Below the pieces are notes generated by a model. That model did not search any database and was not told the origin of the DNA. It saw only the letters and a list, made by a program, of their open reading frames with translations. Shown piece by piece: positions 1 through 10,698 of a stretch of DNA of 64,000 nucleotides. The DNA comes from Hymenobacter translucens (GTDB lineage: Bacteria; Bacteroidota; Bacteroidia; Cytophagales; Hymenobacteraceae). The DNA is taken from contig NZ_JAJERB010000002.1 in NCBI RefSeq assembly GCF_020685205.1, positions 496,001 to 560,000 of the forward strand, in the 5' to 3' direction. Made by a program: the position numbers and the translations under genes. Each line of letters opens with the position of its first letter. Position 1 is the stretch's first letter.

Positions 1-10
1 CTGCTTATCG

Positions 11-38
11 GTAAATGTTTACATCGGTAGAAGTTTAC
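11..38. promoter_or_regulatory. Candidate LacI-type operator upstream of the fucosidase gene
   Basis: Positions 11-22 read GTAAATGTTTAC, a perfect 5-bp inverted repeat around a 2-bp centre, and TTTACA recurs at 33-38. The shape resembles LacI-family operators (TGTAAACGTTTACA type), and the site lies in an AT-rich stretch before a sugar-catabolic gene. No regulator gene is in view, so this is an inference from sequence shape only. Confidence 0.25.
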
Positions 39-161
39 ACAATGGTTTGTGGAGATTGGACATTTGTAATGAAAAGCAAGTGCCCCAAGGCCGCTGTGGC
101 CCGGGGCGCCGTGCTCAAAGCCGACCTGACCCTGACCGGTGCCAACGTGGTACTTAACTAA
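15..161 (+). other. Short open frame or gene remnant before the fucosidase gene
   Basis: An ATG at 15 opens a 48-codon frame ending with TAA at 159-161. The second half (from about 69) has the high-G+C third-position pattern of the real genes here, while the first half is AT-rich. It is in the same frame as the fucosidase gene and stops 6 bp before that gene's TTG start. It could be a leader peptide, or the tail of a decayed upstream gene. I recognise no family. Confidence 0.2.
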
Positions 162-167
162 CTCCTC

Positions 168-2651
<2,484 letters not shown>

Positions 2652-2706
2652 CTGCGCTTTCGCTTTGGCACCGTTGGTTCCTAACCGGCTGGGCTTATCC
2701 TGAACC

Positions 2707-3330
2707 TCAGGCCGTGAGGGCGTAGAGCAGGATGTTGACGCCGAACTTGGTGTTGTCCTCGGCCAGGAACCGCTTGTTGCGGAAGTCATAGTCCCACTCA
2801 CAGCCGTAGTCCTTGTTGGAGTACAGCACGCCCAGGCGGCCGTTGATTTCGATGCCCTTCAGGTAGTCGTGCACGAGGTCGTCGCCCCAGCCGTTGAGCT
2901 CGAACGAGGTAGGCGGCGGGCCGTCGGGGAATTTAAAGAACTGCGAGTAGATCGGGTGGCTTTTGGGTAGCTTTTTCAGGGCTGCGGCCCCGAAGCACTG
3001 CCGCATCTGCTCCTCGAACGAGCGCGCAAACAGCCCGTCGATGTCGTGGTTGCAGTCGTCGACGAACACGAAGCCCCCGCCCCGCACGTACTGGATGAAA
3101 TTCTGCTTTTCCGGGGCCGAGAACTGCACCAGCCGATGGCCCGACAGGTAGCAGAACGGATAGTTGAACAGCTCGGGGCTGTCGAGGCTCACCACTTTCT
3201 CCTTCTGGATTACCGGCACCGTCGTGTACTGAATCAGGGAGTGCAGCAGGTTGGTGGGCATCCGCTCGTCCACGGCGTCCCAGTCGCCGGAGCGGTAGCG
3301 GAGCCGGACGAAGGTGAAAGGAGCGGGCAT
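2707..3330 (-). CDS. DUF4159 domain protein
   Basis: A 207-aa protein matching the DUF4159 family, whose fold is related to glutamine amidotransferase-like domains and whose function is not known to me. Visible family features are FTFVRLRYRSGDWD at the start, a central FVRGGGFVFVDDCNHDID-like segment, and the ending FGVNILLYALT. I placed the start at the ATG complementary to 3328-3330 (MPAPFTFVRL); the frame is open for 32 more codons upstream, but that part is proline/arginine-rich and unlike the family. There is no signal peptide in this version. Many DUF4159 genes sit in MoxR/vWA operons; this one stands alone, convergent with the fucosidase gene. Confidence 0.8.
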   Translation of the reverse strand: MPAPFTFVRLRYRSGDWDAVDERMPTNLLHSLIQYTTVPVIQKEKVVSLDSPELFNYPFCYLSGHRLVQFSAPEKQNFIQYVRGGGFVFVDDCNHDIDGLFARSFEEQMRQCFGAAALKKLPKSHPIYSQFFKFPDGPPPTSFELNGWGDDLVHDYLKGIEINGRLGVLYSNKDYGCEWDYDFRNKRFLAEDNTKFGVNILLYALTA

Positions 3331-3479
3331 AGAAAGTAAACGAAGCGGTAGTCGGCGGGCAAATGGACGGCTGCGGCCGGTGGTTGGTTGCCTGGTGGAG
3401 GTTGGTTCTGGCCTGGCGGGCCGCAAGAAACGAGCAACGGCCGGTAAACGGGTTCTGGTTCGGGCCGGAACCGTCGTGG

Positions 3480-3511
3480 TTGCAATCCAGTAGGCCAGCG
3501 CCTTATCTTAG
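3480..3511 (+). promoter_or_regulatory. Candidate Bacteroidota-type promoter for the barrel gene at 3568
   Basis: TTG at 3480-3482 and TATCTTAG at 3504-3511 are 21 bp apart, close to the TTTG / TAnnTTTG pattern of primary-sigma promoters in this phylum (one mismatch in the -7 element). It would give a leader of about 50 nt to the ATG at 3568. Confidence 0.4.
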
Positions 3512-3567
3512 AGCCTGGATTTTACATTCCATCCGGCTTTCGCCCCGCTCAGCTTCGCTCTACCTGT

Positions 3568-4203
3568 ATGAAACGCACCCTTCTGCTTACCATCTGCTTT
3601 CTCGGAATCTTCTTCAGCGCCCACGCCCAGTTCGGTATCAAGGCCGGCGGCAACGTAGCCGTACTCGATGGTGACATCGGCAAAAACACCGACTATAAGT
3701 TCTACTACCACGCCGGTCTGCTGTACGACTACAAGCTATTCGGTCCCGTTTCGCTGCAGCCGGAGCTCATTTACTCGCTCCAGGGTACGGAATACAAAAC
3801 CGTGACCGAGAACTACGACACCAAGCTGCACTACCTGCTGCTGCCCGTGCTGGCCAAGGTCAAACTCGGCCCGGTGCGGGTGCTGGCCGGTCCGCAGTTC
3901 GGCCTGCTGATGACGGCCCGCGAAGCCGGCACCATGCTGGTAAGCCCGCCCGGCACCACGCCCCAGTACGACAACGCCAGCCGGCAGGCCACCGACCAGT
4001 ACAACAAGGGCGACTTCAGCGTGTGCGGCGGCATCGAGCTCAAGCTGTTCGACGGGCTGATGCTCGGAACCCGTATGAACGCCGGCATCAGCGACATCAA
4101 CGAGGTCAAGAACATCACCGGCGTCAACGACCCCAAGCTGCGCAACCGGGTGTTTCAGGCCTACCTCAGCCTGGAGTTCGGGGGCAGCGACTCCCGCAAG
4201 TAA
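3568..4203 (+). CDS. Outer-membrane beta-barrel protein, PorT-like
   Basis: A 211-aa exported protein. Residues 1-21 form a signal peptide ending in SAHAQ, immediately followed by FGIKAGGNVA, the typical first strand of small PorT/OmpA-type barrels in Bacteroidota. Alternating hydrophobic and polar residues continue to the end (FQAYLSLEFGG), as expected of an 8-10 strand barrel. Predicted to sit in the outer membrane; no ligand can be inferred. It is followed by a strong hairpin terminator and then a second gene of the same general kind, so the pair may be related by function, though they are not in one transcript if the terminator works. Confidence 0.8.
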   Translation: MKRTLLLTICFLGIFFSAHAQFGIKAGGNVAVLDGDIGKNTDYKFYYHAGLLYDYKLFGPVSLQPELIYSLQGTEYKTVTENYDTKLHYLLLPVLAKVKLGPVRVLAGPQFGLLMTAREAGTMLVSPPGTTPQYDNASRQATDQYNKGDFSVCGGIELKLFDGLMLGTRMNAGISDINEVKNITGVNDPKLRNRVFQAYLSLEFGGSDSRK

Positions 4204-4228
4204 TACCGGCCGCTTCGCCTCGTTCGGA

Positions 4229-4257
4229 AGTCCCGCAGTATTTTGCGGGACTTTTTT
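4229..4257 (+). terminator. Rho-independent terminator after the first barrel gene
   Basis: AGTCCCGCA (4229-4237) pairs perfectly with TGCGGGACT (4244-4252) around a 6-nt loop and runs into six T residues. Confidence 0.85.
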
Positions 4258-4267
4258 CATTTCTGCT

Positions 4268-4867
4268 ATGCTCCGTTATCTACTAAAACTTACCGCCGTC
4301 GGCGTTCTGGCAATCGGAACGCACACCAGTTTTGCCCAGGCCACCGGTGGCACGCGGGTCGGCCTGAAAGCAGGCGTTTCCCTGGCTTCCTTTAATAATG
4401 CCGTGAATGCAGAGCTGGGCACCCGCACCGATTTTGTGGTGGGGCCCATGCTGCGGCTGAAGCCCTCGGCCCAGGGGTTCGGGGTGCAGCTCGAGGCGCT
4501 TATCAGCGGGCAGGGCGCCAGGCTGGAAACCAGCACCGGCACCCAGGTAGAGAAGGTGTACTACCTGAACGCGCCCCTGCTGCTCCGGCAGTATGTGGCC
4601 CGGAAGTTCTACGTGAACGTGGGTCCGCAGCTAGGCGTGTTTCTGGGCTCGAAAGGCCGGGAGTACAAGCCGCTGGAAGGCAGCGTCGTGGGTGGCGTGG
4701 GCGTGGAGCTCCCTAACGGCCTGACCGCGGACATGCGGCTGCAGTTTGGCCTCACCGAGATTATAGGCGACCCGGCGGAGCGGAGTCTGCGCCGGCAGCT
4801 GAGCATCCCGGCCCAGCACAACCGGGTTTTGCAGTTCACGTTTGGCTACCTGTTCGGCGGAAAATAG
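4268..4867 (+). CDS. Outer-membrane beta-barrel protein
   Basis: A 199-aa exported protein with a signal peptide (about residues 1-24, ending HTSFAQ) and a PorT-like first strand, TRVGLKAGVSLASF. The segment YYLNAPLLLRQYVARKFYVN followed by GPQLGVFLG is typical of this barrel class, as is the C-terminal QFTFGYLFGGK. It begins 10 bp after the terminator that closes the preceding barrel gene, so it probably has its own promoter overlapping that hairpin, or is reached by readthrough. No specific substrate can be assigned. Confidence 0.8.
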   Translation: MLRYLLKLTAVGVLAIGTHTSFAQATGGTRVGLKAGVSLASFNNAVNAELGTRTDFVVGPMLRLKPSAQGFGVQLEALISGQGARLETSTGTQVEKVYYLNAPLLLRQYVARKFYVNVGPQLGVFLGSKGREYKPLEGSVVGGVGVELPNGLTADMRLQFGLTEIIGDPAERSLRRQLSIPAQHNRVLQFTFGYLFGGK

Positions 4868-4884
4868 CCGTCAGTCAGCAAGAT

Positions 4885-4920
4885 AAAAGCCCCGTAATCC
4901 GGCCGGATTACGGGGCTTTT
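4885..4920. terminator. Bidirectional terminator
   Basis: AAAAGCCCCGTAATCC (4885-4900) and GGATTACGGGGCTTTT (4905-4920) form a perfect 16-bp stem with a 4-nt loop. It lies between the convergent barrel gene and the TldE gene and has T tracts on both strands. Confidence 0.92.
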
Positions 4921-4938
4921 GGGGCTGGGCTAATGTCC

Positions 4939-6255
4939 TTACACCGCGTCGGAAAGGCTGGTGAAGGTGAAGTCCCGGATTTTCATCGGGGGCACCAGGC
5001 TTCCTTCCAGCCGCTCGGGCCGGCCCAGGGCCTCGATGTTGTTGAGCATGATGATGGGCGACTCGTTGAAGCGGAAGTTCTTGATCGGGTGCTTGATCTT
5101 GCCGTTCTCAATAAAGAACGTACCGTCGCGGGTGAGGCCGGTGTACAGCAGCGTCTGCGGGTCCACGGCCCGGATATACCACAGGCGCGTGACCAGGATA
5201 CCGCGCTGGGTGCTCTTGATCATGTCCTGCAGGCTTTGGGTGCCGCCCTCCATGATAAATCCGCCCGGCTCCGGAATATCCGCGCTGCCCGACTTCTGGG
5301 CCCAGAACCGCGAGCTGAACATGTTCTTCACGACGCCCTTCTCCACCCAAGTCGTTTTCCGGCGGGGACGGCCGTCGTCGGCAAAGGCCAGGCTCGGAAC
5401 TTCGGCGTGGGTGGGGTCCGAGTAAATCGTGACGCGCGGGTCGAACAGCTTTTCGCCCTTGCGGTTGCCACCGCCTTTCTTGCTCAGGAAGGAGCGGCCC
5501 TCATCGGCCGAGCGGGCGTCAAACGACTCCATCATATTGCCCAGCAGCTCTACGGAAGCGGCCGGTTCCAGAATCACGGTGTACTTGCCCGGCTCAATGG
5601 CTTTGGCGCCCAGGGAGCCGGCTGCTTTCGTGGCCGCCGTCTGGGTCATGCGGCCAGCGTCGAACTTGCTGCGGTCAGTAAAGTCGGCTACGGCGTAGCC
5701 CGAGCCTTTGGCGTCGGGCGTGCGCACCGTCACGGAAAAGGCGAGGTTGGTAGCCTGCTGGTAGGCTTCGAGGCCCTTCGAGTTGCGCTTGGCCACGAAG
5801 CTGGTCGTGTCCTCCAGAAAAGCCGCGGACGACAGCTTTTTCTCGTCGCAAAGCCGGATGCTGGCCCCGGCCTGCTCGGCGCGGTAGTCCGGGGTAATGC
5901 CGGCCGTACTCGGGGCATAGGCGTTGGACGACACGTACTGCTGCGGCCCGAGCAGGGGCATGTACTCGGGACTTTCGGGAGCCAGGCGCGCTATTTCCTC
6001 GGCGCGCTGCACGCAGCGGCGCAGCGTAGCGTCGTCGAACTCGTTGCAGGTGGCTCTGCCGGAGCGTTTGCCGAAGCGGGACTCTACTTCCAGCTCCACG
6101 TTGTCGATGGCGCCGCTGGTGCTGACCATGTTGCGGGCCGTGCGGATGTTGCCGCCGGTGGTGCCGGTGAGCGTGATTTCGCACTCGTCGGCCTTGCTGT
6201 AGCTCAGCACCTTGGTAAGAATGGTCTGAGCCTCGTCTTTTGATAGTATTGCCAT
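4939..6255 (-). CDS. tldE: TldE/PmbA-like subunit of the TldD/TldE protease
   Basis: The 438-aa non-metal partner of a TldD/TldE proteolytic pair, a family known for degrading flexible peptides and for maturing some ribosomal peptides such as microcin B17. It shows the PmbA fold pattern (N-terminal helices, then FSVTVRTPDAKGSGYA, RVTIYSDPTHAEVPSLAFADDG split over two strands, and the C-terminal TRDGTFFIENGKI). It lacks the HExxxH metal motif of its partner, as expected of TldE. It starts 16 bp after the TldD stop, so the two are surely co-transcribed. There is no signal peptide, in contrast to the partner. Confidence 0.88.
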   Translation of the reverse strand: MAILSKDEAQTILTKVLSYSKADECEITLTGTTGGNIRTARNMVSTSGAIDNVELEVESRFGKRSGRATCNEFDDATLRRCVQRAEEIARLAPESPEYMPLLGPQQYVSSNAYAPSTAGITPDYRAEQAGASIRLCDEKKLSSAAFLEDTTSFVAKRNSKGLEAYQQATNLAFSVTVRTPDAKGSGYAVADFTDRSKFDAGRMTQTAATKAAGSLGAKAIEPGKYTVILEPAASVELLGNMMESFDARSADEGRSFLSKKGGGNRKGEKLFDPRVTIYSDPTHAEVPSLAFADDGRPRRKTTWVEKGVVKNMFSSRFWAQKSGSADIPEPGGFIMEGGTQSLQDMIKSTQRGILVTRLWYIRAVDPQTLLYTGLTRDGTFFIENGKIKHPIKNFRFNESPIIMLNNIEALGRPERLEGSLVPPMKIRDFTFTSLSDAV

Positions 6256-6271
6256 GGGGATGAAGGTGCGG

Positions 6272-7924
6272 TTAGCCGACTTTGCGGGCGGTGTTGATGA
6301 CGTTCACGCCGTTAAAGCGGGTGGTGCTGGAGCCGTGGCTCACGGCCGAAACCTGGCTGGGCTGGCCTTTGCCGTCGAAGAAGGAGCCGAACAGGCGGTA
6401 GTCCGACTCGTCGCAGATGGCGGCGCAGGAGTTCCAGAATTCCTGGGTGTTGGCCTGATAGGCCACGTCCTCGATCATGCCGGTGATTTTGCCTTTCTCA
6501 ATGGCATGGAACGTGGTGCCGCCGAACTGGAAGTTGTAGCGCTGCTGGTCGATGGAGAAAGAGCCCCGGCCGGCAATGTAGATGCCCTTGTCCACGTTTT
6601 TGATCATGTCGTCGACGCTCATCTTCTGCTTGCCCGGCAGTAAGCTCACGTTGGCCATGCGCTGAAACTGTACGTCCTGCCACGACTGCGCGTAGCTGCA
6701 CCCATCCGACTCCTGCTGACCGACAATGGCCGCCTGGTCGCGGGTCTTCTGGTAGTCGACCAGCATGCCGTCCTTGATGATGTCCCAGCGCTTGGTCTTC
6801 ACGCCTTCGTCGTCGTAGCCCACGGCGCCCAGGGAGCCAGGCTGCACCTTGTCGGCTACGACGTTCACCATCTTCGAGCCGTAGGGCTGCTTTTTGGCTT
6901 TCCAGTCGAGCGTGGCAAAGGAAGTACCGGCGTAGTTGGCCTCGTAGCCCAGCACCCGGTCCAGCTCCGTGGCGTGCCCGATGCTCTCGTGAATGGTCAG
7001 GCCGAGGTGGTTGGGGTCGAGCACGAGGTCGTACTTGCCCGGCGTCACGCTTTTGGCGGTGAGCTTTTCCTTGGCCTGCCGCGCCGCCAGGGCGGCGTCT
7101 TCCAGGATGTCGTAGCTGTTTTTGTAGCCGATAAGCCCGGTGCCGGCGGGTCCGGCAATCTTATCGGCGGCTTTGGGCATCAGGTACTCGTAGCCCAAAC
7201 CCATCGGGGCGCTCAGGGCTTCGCGGGTGCGGAACTTGCCGGAAGCACGGTCAATGGCCGTCACGCCGAATGTGGGCCAGATGCGGTGCACGTCCTGGTC
7301 GATGTAGGAGCCGTCGGTGGAGGCGAAGTACTTCTGCTCGTTGATCTGAAACAGGCGGGAGTTCACGAAGTTGGCGCCGTTTTCCAGGGCTTTGGCATTA
7401 GCCGCCAGCAGCAGGTCTACTTTCTGGGCGATGGGCACCTCAAAGGCATTCTGCTGAATGGGCGTTTTCCAGCTCACTTCGCCGTAGCCTTTCTGGGGAG
7501 CCAGCTTCACAGGATCCTTTTGCACTTTGGCGTTAGCCTTGGCAATCTGCACGGCCAGCTGGGCCGCCTTGGCTAAACCCGCCTCCGTCACGGAGTTGGT
7601 GGCGGCGAAGCCCCAGGTGCCGTTGGCCAGCACCCGCACACCGGCGCCGTAGCTTTCGCCGCTGGCAATGTTCTGCACCTGTTTTTCACGGGTAAAGATG
7701 CTTTGGTTGAGGTAGCGCCCGATGCGGACGTCGGCGTAGGAAGCCCCGGCTGATTTGGCCGCATTCAGGGCCGCATCGGCCAGCCGCTTGTTTACGGTGG
7801 CGTCCATTACCGGCTCCAGCAGCCGGGCGGGGTCCACCAGGTTGCCCCCAAAGCCAGGGAAGTTGGGCAGAAAGAGGGCTCCGGTCGCCAGACCGGTGAG
7901 CCCCACGAAGTTGCGTCGTTTCAA
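6272..7924 (-). CDS. tldD: TldD-like metalloprotease subunit with Tat-type leader
   Basis: The 550-aa metal-binding subunit of the TldD/TldE pair. The zinc motif HExxxH is present as HESIGH (H312-H317), followed by the conserved ATELDRVLGYEANYAGTS-type stretch and GYDDEGVKTKR. The N-terminus, MKRRNFVGLTGLATGALFLP, has a twin-arginine motif and a hydrophobic segment, suggesting export through Tat and possibly membrane anchoring. Escherichia coli TldD is shorter and cytoplasmic, so the leader is the notable difference. First gene of a two-gene operon with TldE. The start is fixed by the leader. Confidence 0.9.
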   Translation of the reverse strand: MKRRNFVGLTGLATGALFLPNFPGFGGNLVDPARLLEPVMDATVNKRLADAALNAAKSAGASYADVRIGRYLNQSIFTREKQVQNIASGESYGAGVRVLANGTWGFAATNSVTEAGLAKAAQLAVQIAKANAKVQKDPVKLAPQKGYGEVSWKTPIQQNAFEVPIAQKVDLLLAANAKALENGANFVNSRLFQINEQKYFASTDGSYIDQDVHRIWPTFGVTAIDRASGKFRTREALSAPMGLGYEYLMPKAADKIAGPAGTGLIGYKNSYDILEDAALAARQAKEKLTAKSVTPGKYDLVLDPNHLGLTIHESIGHATELDRVLGYEANYAGTSFATLDWKAKKQPYGSKMVNVVADKVQPGSLGAVGYDDEGVKTKRWDIIKDGMLVDYQKTRDQAAIVGQQESDGCSYAQSWQDVQFQRMANVSLLPGKQKMSVDDMIKNVDKGIYIAGRGSFSIDQQRYNFQFGGTTFHAIEKGKITGMIEDVAYQANTQEFWNSCAAICDESDYRLFGSFFDGKGQPSQVSAVSHGSSTTRFNGVNVINTARKVG

Positions 7925-8103
7925 AAGAGAGGATGGTTTGGAAGTGGGAAGTCAGCCAGTTCGAAAATAAGAAATTTTCAAGACCAAGGACGTACTTTCA
8001 ATCCGGGGGCTGCAAAAGAGAAACGAGTACTGCGCGTTTTTAAAGTTCGGCCCGCCTAGGTCCGCGCTACGGGAACCTCCGCTGACGACTTCACTATTCG
8101 CGC

Positions 8104-9135
8104 TCAGCGAACCAGCGCCAGCAGGTCGGCCGCAATGCCGGGCCAGGGCTGCTGCAGGTTCAGCGTCACGACCCGCACGGGGTGGCCACCGAGCGTATAG
8201 CGCGCATCAACTTCCTGGGCGGCGGTGGGGTAGAGGAGGATGCCTTCGAGGAGCTGTCCGGGAGCGGCGGGCTGGTTTTGCAGGTAGGCGTAGAGCTGGT
8301 AGAGGTGGGGCGAAATCAGTCGCTGCCGGTCGTAGCGGGGCTTCAGCGCCGCGGCGTAGTACTTGGTGTCGAGAATGATTTTACGGTCGGGAGCTACCAA
8401 GGACGTGTCGGTAATCATGGCCGGCAGCAAATCCAGGTCCGGCGCGTGGGCGGCGGCGGCCTGCCAGGCAATGGTTTCGGACAGCACGTGGTAGCGGCGC
8501 TGCTCAAGGCGGTAGAAGTTGCGCACAAAGGCCTCGAATAGCCGGGCCATTAGCGGCTCGTCGCGCCGGAAGTCGCGGAAGCGGGTGCGGCCATCGGCGG
8601 CCGGCTCGGGCAGGGCGCTGGCCTGAATCAGCTCCGACATGTGCAGCAGGAAGGCCTCCAGGCCCACGGGTCGGCTCCGGCGCACGGTCTGGAGCGCGGC
8701 ACGGGAAAAAGGCGTGGCCTCCACCGCCGCCGGAAAGCTGCGGCCCACCTGGCTTACCTGCTGGCGCTGCGCCGGAGTTAGTTGCCGGGCCCGGCGCAGG
8801 TGCTCCAGCGTGCCGCGCAGCAGGGCATTGAAAGGCGTATTAAAGCTCAGCTCGTCGTAGCGGCACACCGCCCGGCTCCGCCGCAGCAGGTCGCGGCTCA
8901 GTGTGGGCGTCAGCAGCAGGCGGCCCCGCAGCTCGGTCAGCTCTTCCTCCCGCTCGGTGTAGCCGGTGCTCAGGCCCTGGCGTAGCAGGCGGCGGGTGCC
9001 GTGCAGCAGCACGTGAGTGAGCAGGCCCAGCGGATGATGAAAATCAGCAGCCGTGGTCGTCAGCTCCTCTTCCTGCACGGGCAGGCGCTGCCAAGCGTAG
9101 CAAAGCAGGTAGTAGAGGTTCTGAATGGGAATCAT
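8104..9135 (-). CDS. mcrC: McrC-like nuclease subunit of a type IV restriction system
   Basis: A 343-aa McrC-family protein. It opens with IPIQNLYYLLCYAWQRL, the usual start of this family, and near residues 235-265 carries a PD-(D/E)xK-type nuclease core: acidic residues in MITDTSL followed by IILDTKYY. McrC gives DNA-cleaving activity to the McrB GTPase motor, and such pairs cut modified DNA of phages or foreign origin. It follows the McrB-like gene by 71 bp on the same strand, in the usual order. The substrate modification cannot be read from the sequence. Confidence 0.88.
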   Translation of the reverse strand: MIPIQNLYYLLCYAWQRLPVQEEELTTTAADFHHPLGLLTHVLLHGTRRLLRQGLSTGYTEREEELTELRGRLLLTPTLSRDLLRRSRAVCRYDELSFNTPFNALLRGTLEHLRRARQLTPAQRQQVSQVGRSFPAAVEATPFSRAALQTVRRSRPVGLEAFLLHMSELIQASALPEPAADGRTRFRDFRRDEPLMARLFEAFVRNFYRLEQRRYHVLSETIAWQAAAAHAPDLDLLPAMITDTSLVAPDRKIILDTKYYAAALKPRYDRQRLISPHLYQLYAYLQNQPAAPGQLLEGILLYPTAAQEVDARYTLGGHPVRVVTLNLQQPWPGIAADLLALVR

Positions 9136-9206
9136 GCCGGAAGAAGCTAGGAAATAGGAGCTGCTACGCAGGAGCTAGGAGAAAAATCGTTGAACGAGTC
9201 TACGTT

Positions 9207-10475
9207 CTACGAAAGCAGCCTGCGGCGCTGGGCGGCGGCTTTGCCGGGTTGGTCGAGCCAGTACTCGTCGAGCAGGGGCGCAATTTCCTGTTCCAGGATC
9301 AGGCGCAGCCAGTGTTCGGCATCTTCCGAACCGGCGGGAGGCTGGCAGAAGTAGCTGTGCCCGATCCGGTAGCCCGGGCCCAGGTCGGGGTCATCGGCAA
9401 TGGTCTGGTTAAGCTCGGTCAGGCGCCCCACCAGCCGCTCGATTACGGGAGGCGGTACCCCCTGCCCGGCCAGCAGGGCCTGAAAGAGCACCCCAAACTC
9501 GGGCTGCATCGGTACGAAGGCAAAGCGGCGGCGCAGCGCGTAGTCGAGCGGGGCCAGACTGCGGTCGGCGGTGTTCATGGTGCCGATGAAATACACGTTT
9601 TCCGGCACGAAGAACCGGGCTTCGGTGGCGGCGGCGTAGGGCAGGCGTACGGCGTGGGCGGGCCCGCGCTTATCGGCTTCGAGCAGCAGCAGCAGCTCCC
9701 CGAAGATGCGGCTCAGGTTGCCCCGGTTCAGCTCGTCAATCAGCAGCACGTAGGGCCGCGCCGGGTCGGCCTGGGCCCGGCGGCACACGTCAAGCAGCAC
9801 GCCCGGGGTGAGCAGGAACCGGCCCTTGGCATCCGGCCGGAAGCCCTGTACGAAATCCTCGTAGCTGTAGCTGGGGTGAAACTGCACCAGCTCGATGCGG
9901 GCGGCATCGGTAGCCCCGAGCAGCAGCCAGGCCAGGCGGCGGGCCAGAAACGTCTTGCCCGTGCCCGGCGGGCCCTGCAGTACCAGGTTGCGCCGCCGCC
10001 GCAGGGCCGTCAGCGCGTCTGCCAGCTTTTCCTCCGCCACAAACACTTCCCGCAGCGCCTCCGCCATTCCATAGGGCTGTATACCTCCCGACTCATACGC
10101 GGCCCCCGGCTCCTGGGCAATGGCCGCCCGCCCTGGCCCCTCACTGGGCCGACCAGTGTATAGCTGCTGCATCTCGTGCTGGGCGGCCACGTCGCCGTCG
10201 AGCGGGGAATTAGCCAGGGTGGGCCGCTTGGTAGCCACAGTGAAGTCAAGCCGCTCCAGCACGGCGTTGGTCGGCGCCCCGGCGGGCAGGGGCCAGGCGG
10301 CGCCAGAATCCCCGGTAGCCAGCCGAAACGCCAGCTGCACCACCGCCCGCGGCGGGTAGCGCCGCCCCCGGTACACCAGATCATACACCGTGCTGGCCGC
10401 CGGCTTCGCGTCCGAGCGGTCCAGCTGGCGCAATGCTTTCAGCACATGGTCGCGGGTAATCAGGTCAGGGTCCAT
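9207..10475 (-). CDS. mcrB: McrB-like AAA+ GTPase of a type IV restriction system
   Basis: An AAA+ motor of the McrB type. Walker A is GPPGTGKT (about residue 166), Walker B lies in LLIDELNRGN, and the McrB hallmark MNTADRS follows with an arginine-finger region ALRRRFAF. The N-terminal 75 residues (ITRDHVLKALRQLD, then YDLVYRGRRYPPRAVVQLAF) resemble the small head domain that precedes some McrB/ScoMcrA-type proteins; this domain would recognise DNA or a modified base, and it is not the DUF3578 domain of E. coli McrB. I chose the ATG at 10473-10475 (MDPDLITRDHV); an in-frame ATG 15 codons upstream (10520) is also possible. It precedes mcrC and both are read together. Confidence 0.87.
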   Translation of the reverse strand: MDPDLITRDHVLKALRQLDRSDAKPAASTVYDLVYRGRRYPPRAVVQLAFRLATGDSGAAWPLPAGAPTNAVLERLDFTVATKRPTLANSPLDGDVAAQHEMQQLYTGRPSEGPGRAAIAQEPGAAYESGGIQPYGMAEALREVFVAEEKLADALTALRRRRNLVLQGPPGTGKTFLARRLAWLLLGATDAARIELVQFHPSYSYEDFVQGFRPDAKGRFLLTPGVLLDVCRRAQADPARPYVLLIDELNRGNLSRIFGELLLLLEADKRGPAHAVRLPYAAATEARFFVPENVYFIGTMNTADRSLAPLDYALRRRFAFVPMQPEFGVLFQALLAGQGVPPPVIERLVGRLTELNQTIADDPDLGPGYRIGHSYFCQPPAGSEDAEHWLRLILEQEIAPLLDEYWLDQPGKAAAQRRRLLS

Positions 10476-10698
10476 TCGGGGTGAGTAGCGGCTGGCAGTG
10501 GGCTTGTGGGCGTTAGGCATCCCGGACCCGGCATCAAGAGCAGCCAGAGAAATTGCCTCTGATACGCAGGGAGCTTATATGGTTACGTGGGCCTTGCCGT
10601 GGGAAGTTAGGCAGAAGACAGACTACTGATTAGGCAAGGCATACGTTGTGCTGCCGGTTGTAAGCCAGCCGCCTGCTTTCGTCCGGGCAGGCTCAGCC

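Noticed and set aside
4933-6243. Long plus-strand open frame antisense to the TldE gene
   Set aside because: The minus-strand frame has a clear family match; the opposite frame is an artefact of G+C-rich codons and shows no domain.
8104-10520. Defence island around the McrBC pair
   Set aside because: Flanking genes (TldD/TldE, histidine kinase) are not defence genes and there are no integrase, repeat or composition signs of a mobile island.
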